Source of the DNA: Rhodovulum adriaticum
GTDB taxonomy: Bacteria > Pseudomonadota > Alphaproteobacteria > Rhodobacterales > Rhodobacteraceae
Direction of reading: 5' to 3'
Length of the DNA: 64,000 nt
Assembly (NCBI RefSeq): GCF_004345735.1
Contig: NZ_SLXL01000005.1
Span: forward strand, 62,001 to 126,000
Position 1 is the first letter of the stretch. The number at the start of each line of letters is the position of its first letter. Position numbers and translations under genes: made by a program. Under the pieces are notes generated by a model. It had not been told where the DNA came from, did not search any database, and saw only the letters and a program-made list of their open reading frames with translations. Positions 59,471 to 64,000 of the stretch are shown here, piece by piece.

Positions 59471-59594
59471 CATCGCCATCTTTCCGGGCACGGCCAGCCC
59501 CGTCAACCTTGTTGGCCGGGGCGTGACCGCGCGCCGCGCATGGCTTGACACCTTGGCGCGCGGGCCGCATTCCCATTGGTTCAGGAGATGCGCG

Positions 59595-61169
59595 ATGACC
59601 TACGACCTGCCCCCCGACGACGCCCCGCCGCCGATGCCGGACATCTCGGTCCCGATCCTTGATCCGGCGCCGCGCCGCGCGGGCCGGGCGCTGATGATCC
59701 AGGGTACCAGTTCCGATGTCGGCAAAAGCCTGCTGGTCGCGGGGCTGTGCCGGGCCTATGCGCGGCGGGGCCTGCGCGTGGCGCCGTTCAAGGCGCAGAA
59801 CATGTCCAACAACGCCGCCGTGACGGTGGACAGCGATCTGCCCCCCGGCCCCGACGGCACCGCGCCCGGGGGCGAGATCGGGCGCGCGCAGGCGTTGCAG
59901 GCGCGGGCGGCGGGGCTGCCACCGTCGATCCACATGAACCCGGTGCTGTTAAAGCCGCAGGCGATGGTCGGCTCGCAGGTGGTGCTGCGGGGGCGCGCTT
60001 TGGGCAACTGGCCCGCGCGGCATTACCACGGGCTGAAACCCCTGCTGCTGCCCGCGGTGCTGGACAGTTACCGCCGGGTCGCCGCCCAGGCCGACCTGGT
60101 GCTGGTCGAGGGCGCAGGCGCGGGCACCGAAACCTGGCTGCGCCATTGCGACATCACCAACATGCGCCTGGCCGCCGAGGCCGATTTGCCCGTGGTGCTG
60201 CTGACCGATAACGACCGGGGCGGGGCGATGGCCGCCATGGTGGGCAGCTGGCTGCTGCATACCGAGGACGAGCGCGCCCGCATCAAGGGCTATATCATCA
60301 ACAAATTTCGCGGCTATTTCTCGCTTTACGAACCGGCCTGCGAAACGATCACGCAAACCACCGGCTGGCCGCTGCTGGGGGTGGCCCGCTGGTTCGACGC
60401 GGCAACCCAGTTGCCCGCCGAGGATGCGCTGGCGCTGGAACGGCCGCAGGCGGGCGGCGGGGCCGGACTGGTGATCGCGGTGCCGCAGATCGCGCGGATG
60501 GCCAATTTCGACGATCTGGACCCGCTATCGGCCGAACCCGGCGTCGATCTGCGCTGGGTCCGCCCCGGCCAGCCCATCCCGGCAGAGGCCGATGTGGTTC
60601 TGCTGCCGGGGTCCAAGACGACACGGCCCGCGCTGGACTCGCTCCGCCAGAATGGCTGGGATATCGACATCGCCGCCCATGTGCGGCGCGGCGGGCGCGT
60701 CGTGGGGATTTGCGCAGGCTTCCAGATGCTGGGCCGCGTGGTGCGCGACCCCGACGGGATAGAGGGGGCGCCGGGCGAAACGCCGGGGCTGGGCCTGCTG
60801 GATATCGAAACCACCATCGGCGGTGACAAGAAACTGATCGAGATCGACGCAACGGATACGGCCAGCGGCGTGCGGGTCACCGGGTACGAGATGCACATGG
60901 GCCGGACCGATGGCCCCGGCCTGTCGCGCCCCTGGCTGCGCCTGAACGGGGTTGATGAGGGCGCGGTTTCCCCCGATGGGCGGGTGATGGGCGGCTATGT
61001 TCACGGCATCTTTGGCGCAGACAGCTATCGCCGCCACTGGTTGCAGGCGATGGGCGGGCGGGCCTCTGGCCTGGATTACGAGGCGCAGGTCGAGGCCGCG
61101 TTGGACGCGCTGGCCGACCAATTGGAAACCGATCTGGATCTGGACGCGCTGTTGGCGCTGGCGACATGA
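59595..61169 (+). CDS. cobQ: Cobyric acid synthase paralogue 1 (with 13-residue insertion)
   Basis: A 524-residue CobQ-type amidotransferase. After a 30-residue Pro/Asp-rich extension comes IQGTSSDVGKSLLVAGLCRA (36-55), VAPFKAQNMSNNAAVT, then an insertion of about 13 residues (VDSDLPPGPDGTAP) before GGEIGRAQALQARAA. VEGAGAGTETWL, DNDRGG and INKFRG follow. The GATase domain has Cys373 in GICAGFQMLG and His470 in GGYVHGIF. It amidates the b, d, e and g side chains of the corrin with glutamine and ATP. AGGAG seven bases before the ATG. It overlaps a second cobQ by 4 bp. Confidence 0.88.
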   Translation: MTYDLPPDDAPPPMPDISVPILDPAPRRAGRALMIQGTSSDVGKSLLVAGLCRAYARRGLRVAPFKAQNMSNNAAVTVDSDLPPGPDGTAPGGEIGRAQALQARAAGLPPSIHMNPVLLKPQAMVGSQVVLRGRALGNWPARHYHGLKPLLLPAVLDSYRRVAAQADLVLVEGAGAGTETWLRHCDITNMRLAAEADLPVVLLTDNDRGGAMAAMVGSWLLHTEDERARIKGYIINKFRGYFSLYEPACETITQTTGWPLLGVARWFDAATQLPAEDALALERPQAGGGAGLVIAVPQIARMANFDDLDPLSAEPGVDLRWVRPGQPIPAEADVVLLPGSKTTRPALDSLRQNGWDIDIAAHVRRGGRVVGICAGFQMLGRVVRDPDGIEGAPGETPGLGLLDIETTIGGDKKLIEIDATDTASGVRVTGYEMHMGRTDGPGLSRPWLRLNGVDEGAVSPDGRVMGGYVHGIFGADSYRRHWLQAMGGRASGLDYEAQVEAALDALADQLETDLDLDALLALAT

Positions 61170-62620
61170 CCGCGCGACGGTTGATGGTGCTGGGCACCGG
61201 GTCGGATGTGGGTAAAAGCCTGCTGGTCGCGGGGCTGGCGCGCGCCTATGCCCGGCGGGGGCTGAAGGTCGCCCCCTTCAAGGCGCAGAACATGTCGAAC
61301 AACGCCGCCGTGACGGCGGATGGGGGCGAGATCGGGCGCGCCCAGGCGTTGCAGGCGCGCGCGGCGGGGGTGCCGCTGTCGGTGCACATGAACCCGGTGC
61401 TGCTGAAGCCCGAAACAGACGTGGACGCGCAGGTGGTGGTGCAGGGGCGTGTGCTGGGCCGCTATTCGGCCAGCGCCTATCAACGGCTAAAGCCAGAATT
61501 GCGGCAGGCGGTCTGCGACAGCCTGAACACGCTTTCGGAAACGCACGACCTGGTGCTGGTCGAGGGCGCGGGCAGCGGGGCGGAACGCTACCTGCGGCCG
61601 CAGGATATTTCCAACATGGGGCTGGCAGAGGCGGCGGATTTGCCCGTCCTGCTGGTCGCCGATGAATCGCGCGGGGGCGTCACCGCCGCCGCCATCGGGC
61701 ACCACCGTTTGTGGACCGCCACCGAACGTGCCCGCGTGGCCGGTGTGGTGGTGAACAAGTTCCGCGGCGACCCCGCCGTGTTTGCCCCCGCAGCCGATGA
61801 CATCCGGACCGAAACCGGCTGGCCCGTGCTGGGGCTTGTGCGCTGGTCGCAGGCCGCCCGCGCCCTGCCCGAAGAGGATTCGCTGGGCTACGGGCGGGCG
61901 CGCGGTGCGGGCGGCGGGTTGGTCATCGCGGTGCCGGAACTGCCCCGTATGGCCAATTTCGACGATCTGGACCCGCTGGCCGCCGAACCCGGGGTGGAGC
62001 TGCGCTGGATTCGCCCCGGTCAGCCGATCCCGGCAGAAGCCGATGTGGTGCTGCTGTTGGGCTCCAAGGCCACGCGCGCCGCGCTGCAGGCCCTGCACGA
62101 TGAGGGCTGGGAGATCGACATTCGCGCCCATCTGCGGCGTGGCGGGCGTGTCGCGGGGCTGTGCGCGGGGTTCCAAATGCTGGGCCGCGTGGTGCGCGAC
62201 CCTGATGGGGTAGAGGGACCGCCAGGTGAAACGCAGGGGCTGGGCCTGCTGGAGGTCGATACCACCATCGGCGGGGGAAAGCGGCTGGTGGAAATCGTTG
62301 CCACGGACTCGATCAGCGGGGCGCGGGTGGCGGGCTATGAAATGCACATGGGGCGTACGGACGGTCCCGGCCTGTCGCGCCCCTGGCTGCGCCTGGACGG
62401 TCGGGCCGAGGGTGCGGTGTCACCCGATGGCCGCGTGATGGGCTGCTACCTGCACGGCCTGTTCGGCGCGGACGACTTTCGCGCGCATTGGCTGCGGGCC
62501 ATGGGCGCGGTGGCGGGAGAGCAGAACCACGCCGCCCGGCTGGACGCGGCGCTCGACGCGTTTGCCGACGATATAGCGGCCGATCTGGACCTGGACGCGC
62601 TGGCCGCGCACGCGCGCTAG
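61166..62620 (+). CDS. cobQ: Cobyric acid synthase paralogue 2
   Basis: A 484-residue CobQ, the usual family length, directly after and overlapping paralogue 1. LGTGSDVGKSLLVAGLARA (9-27), FKAQNMSNNAAVTADGGEIG (no insertion), VEGAGSGAERYL and VVNKFRGDP. The DxDRGG motif is DESRGG here, so the second Asp is lost, and PGSKxT is LGSKAT. GATase Cys333 (GLCAGFQMLG) and His430 (GCYLHGLF) are kept. Long DNA stretches match paralogue 1 (for example around 60498 and 61950), so this is a tandem duplication. Whether both are active, specialised or form a pair is open. Confidence 0.88.
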   Translation: MTARRLMVLGTGSDVGKSLLVAGLARAYARRGLKVAPFKAQNMSNNAAVTADGGEIGRAQALQARAAGVPLSVHMNPVLLKPETDVDAQVVVQGRVLGRYSASAYQRLKPELRQAVCDSLNTLSETHDLVLVEGAGSGAERYLRPQDISNMGLAEAADLPVLLVADESRGGVTAAAIGHHRLWTATERARVAGVVVNKFRGDPAVFAPAADDIRTETGWPVLGLVRWSQAARALPEEDSLGYGRARGAGGGLVIAVPELPRMANFDDLDPLAAEPGVELRWIRPGQPIPAEADVVLLLGSKATRAALQALHDEGWEIDIRAHLRRGGRVAGLCAGFQMLGRVVRDPDGVEGPPGETQGLGLLEVDTTIGGGKRLVEIVATDSISGARVAGYEMHMGRTDGPGLSRPWLRLDGRAEGAVSPDGRVMGCYLHGLFGADDFRAHWLRAMGAVAGEQNHAARLDAALDAFADDIAADLDLDALAAHAR

Positions 62621-62764
62621 CGGCACAGCCTGCCGATCCCCCCCGCGACGGAATCCGCCCGCGCCCGCGTTTCATAGGTATGCTGCCCGGTCCGTGGACT
62701 GCAGGAGCAAGGGGGTCGGGGGAGCGCGGCCCTCCCATACCGATCGCAAATGGAAGGACATCCC

Positions 62765-63220
62765 GTGAAAACACCGATGATCGCCGCTGTTGCCATTGCC
62801 CTGGGACTGACCGGGGCAACCGGTGCCGGTGCGCAGGGTGCGCCGCTTTTGAAATGCCGCCCCGGCGACACGAACTGTCAGCAACAGCAACAGCCGGGCA
62901 GCGCCGCCCAACCCGGCCAGAAGACGAAACCCGCCGCGACCCAAGACCATTCCGCAAAGGCAAAGGCACCCGGCACAGCCGCCCCGCGCGCGCAGGCCGA
63001 AACGCGCGTGCCCAAGGGAAAGGCCGCCCAGCCTGACAGCCCCCGCGTGGGCGACAGCGCCAAGCATGCCAAGCATTTCCAACGGGCCGAACGCAGCCGC
63101 TTGCCCGAACCGCCGCAGGGGCGGGAATACCGGGTGGTGAACGACAACCTTGTGCTTGTGGACAAGGAAACGATGCGGATCGTCGCCATCGTAGGGGTGC
63201 TGAGCGCGCTGTTCGACTGA
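62765..63220 (+). CDS. RcnB-like periplasmic protein
   Basis: A 151-residue secreted protein. GTG start chosen for GGAAGGACATCCC just upstream and for the signal peptide MKTPMIAAVAIALGLTGATG plus AGAQG. The middle (residues 30-100) is low-complexity Gln/Pro/Lys/Ala-rich with CRPGDTNCQ at its start (two Cys). The last 40 residues, LPEPPQGREYRVVNDNLVLV then DKETMRIVAIVG, fit the RcnB domain of periplasmic nickel/cobalt homeostasis proteins. Next to the cob genes a cobalt-related role is attractive but inferred. 144 bp separate it from cobQ; that gap shows no clear signal. Confidence 0.65.
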   Translation: MKTPMIAAVAIALGLTGATGAGAQGAPLLKCRPGDTNCQQQQQPGSAAQPGQKTKPAATQDHSAKAKAPGTAAPRAQAETRVPKGKAAQPDSPRVGDSAKHAKHFQRAERSRLPEPPQGREYRVVNDNLVLVDKETMRIVAIVGVLSALFD

Positions 63221-63237
63221 CGGGAAAGACCCCGGCG

Positions 63238-63585
63238 TTATTCCTCGCCGTCCTCTTGCCCCGGCGGGCGGGGGCGGCGCACCGGCGGGTCGGTCTGTTC
63301 ATGGCCGGACCAGACCACCGGATATTCCAGCCAGCGCTGGATAAAGTTCCAGGACTGGTGATAGCCATCATGGGGCAGCGTGCAGGAAGAGCAATCCTTG
63401 CGTTTCACCCCGTTCTTGTCGGTGAACACCTCGTAGGGGCCGGGGCACTCATAGGCGATCAGGGGGCAGTAGCAGAACAGGCAGTTGAATTCCCGCTGCA
63501 CCCCTTGGTGGCAGGGCAGGAAGGGGCAGGTCTTGTTCGTGAACCCCTTGAAGCCCTCGTTCGTCGTCGTGTCCTTGGGTTGCAT
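63238..63585 (-). CDS. Cysteine-rich small-domain protein under B12 riboswitch control
   Basis: A 115-residue protein with nine Cys in a tight pattern: KTCPFLPCHQG, FNCLFCYCPLIAYECPGPY and KDCSSCTLPHDGYHQSWNFI, the cysteine-rich small domain (PF04071-type) found beside cobalamin genes in many bacteria and archaea. It probably binds metal or an Fe-S cluster; function unknown. The C-terminal 25 residues are Pro/Arg/Glu-rich. AAAGGAGTTGCCCCC before the ATG is a strong ribosome site. The leader contains a complete B12 riboswitch 148 bases upstream, so expression should fall when cobalamin is plentiful. Confidence 0.88.
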   Translation of the reverse strand: MQPKDTTTNEGFKGFTNKTCPFLPCHQGVQREFNCLFCYCPLIAYECPGPYEVFTDKNGVKRKDCSSCTLPHDGYHQSWNFIQRWLEYPVVWSGHEQTDPPVRRPRPPGQEDGEE

Positions 63586-63732
63586 GGGGGCAACTCCTTT
63601 CCGGCGTTCGGTCCCTTGCCGTGCATTCCCCGCACGGACCGTCGGGCACCGCAGCACCCCGCGAGGCGGGGCGCGGTTCTGACCCGGGGGCAGCGCGGCG
63701 GAGCGCATCAGGCCGCCCGGGGTCGGTTCGCT

Positions 63733-63892
63733 GTTCTGGCAGGTCTCCTGGCTTGCGGGTCGGGGCCGGTCCGCCCGCCTTCCCGGCCGGGGCCGGTGGC
63801 GTTCGGGGCGACGGCTCGCCGCTGACAGTTGCGGGGGCAGCGCCGGATTTGCACCGGCTTCCCTTTTCACACCCTTGCGGGCGCACCAGAAC
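63733..63892 (-). promoter_or_regulatory. Cobalamin riboswitch 2 (minus strand)
   Basis: P1 stem GTTCTGG (63886-63892) / CCAGAAC (63733-63739) encloses AAAAGGGAAGCCGGTGC, GCTGCCCCCGCAACTGT and CCAGGAGACCTGCC on the minus strand. Between it and the Cys-rich gene are stems GCCCCGC/GCGGGGT and CCGTGC/GCACGG (63600-63690), possible expression-platform parts. Confidence 0.95.
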
Positions 63893-63938
63893 GGATCAAC
63901 AGGTGGCGCGCGGTGCCCGGCCTGTCAAGCGGCGCGGA

Positions 63939-64000
63939 TCACTTCACCCGCAGCGGCAGGCCCGAGACAACGAATTCAACCTCATCCGCGACCTGGGCGA
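63939..64000 (-). CDS. cobP: C-terminus of adenosylcobinamide kinase/guanylyltransferase
   Basis: The last 20 codons of a minus-strand gene running off the right edge, ending ADEVEFVVSGLPLRVK. This matches the usual end of CobP/CobU (VxxVxAGLPLxLK), which phosphorylates and guanylylates adenosylcobinamide in the nucleotide-loop steps. The call rests on this short tail and the neighbourhood. It ends 47 bp before riboswitch 2. Confidence 0.6.
   Translation of the reverse strand, partial: AQVADEVEFVVSGLPLRVK

Noticed and set aside
59471-59594. Riboswitch 1 as the control element of cobQ
   Set aside because: Its conserved core reads on the minus strand, so cobQ (plus strand) is not downstream of it. 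A separate TTGACA at 59545-59550 may serve cobQ, but the -10 is poor, so I did not list it as a feature.

Overview
The window looks like chromosomal DNA of a high-G+C alphaproteobacterium of the Rhodobacterales (Rhodobacter/Paracoccus/Roseobacter relatives). The basis is gene content and order: ethylmalonyl-CoA pathway genes (ccr/ecm back to back, mch and mcl2 in one operon), an mdh-sucCDAB-lpd cluster, an aerobic cobalamin cluster that uses a CobZ-type enzyme instead of CobG, TRAP transporters and a TakP-like binding protein. I see no insertion sequence, phage or CRISPR array.

Layout. (1) 1-7145, minus strand: the start of ybgC, an unknown protein, an HpcH/HpaI aldolase, a 2-oxo-acid-type TRAP transporter, a short-chain dehydrogenase and a RecD-like helicase. 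(2) 7184-19052: ccr and ecm diverge from a 230-bp regulatory gap, followed by deoD, a DUF1989 protein, a 49-residue protein, sdhCDAB and the mcl2-nnrU-DUF1737-mch operon. (3) 19221-31210: a small secreted protein, a frameshifted TauE/SafE gene, then mdh, sucC, an A+T-rich orphan, sucD, a DUF805 protein, sucA, sucB (two lipoyl domains), a 64-residue protein, a MAPEG protein and lpd, closed by a clear intrinsic terminator. (4) 31421-34379: a GntR/FCD regulator, a YgjP-type metalloprotease, a TIGR02300-type zinc protein, tRNA-Ala(GGC) and a YiiX-like lipoprotein. (5) 34370-44111: an alpha-glucoside ABC/GH13 operon (aglEFGAK) divergent from a LacI regulator, a GH1 beta-glucosidase and glucokinase. 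(6) 44185-47218: mtnA, aroQ, a NUDIX hydrolase and a UbiG-like methyltransferase. (7) 47240-64000: a nearly complete aerobic cobalamin cluster (cobZ, a CobN-like fragment, cobHIJ, divergent cobK, cobL, cobE, cobM, cobB, cobA, cobF, two tandem cobQ paralogues, an RcnB-like protein, a Cys-rich protein and the end of cobP/cobU) with two B12 riboswitches, both on the minus strand.

The parts fit one physiology. Acetyl-CoA assimilation through the ethylmalonyl-CoA pathway needs a B12-dependent mutase (Ecm), its products feed the TCA cycle, and the cob cluster supplies the cofactor. Three regulatory signals stand out. Paired GTGATCAC palindromes, exactly 21 bp apart, lie upstream of both sdhC and sucC, and a single copy lies upstream of the local gntR gene, which suggests a TCA-cycle regulon. 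TTGCAA/TTGCGCAA sites lie at ccr-ecm and mcl2. A recurring TTCTTCTTGG-type intergenic element abuts six genes. The most unusual items are the minus-strand B12 riboswitch pointing back into cobF, the tandem cobQ pair with complementary departures from the family motif, and the CobN fragment.
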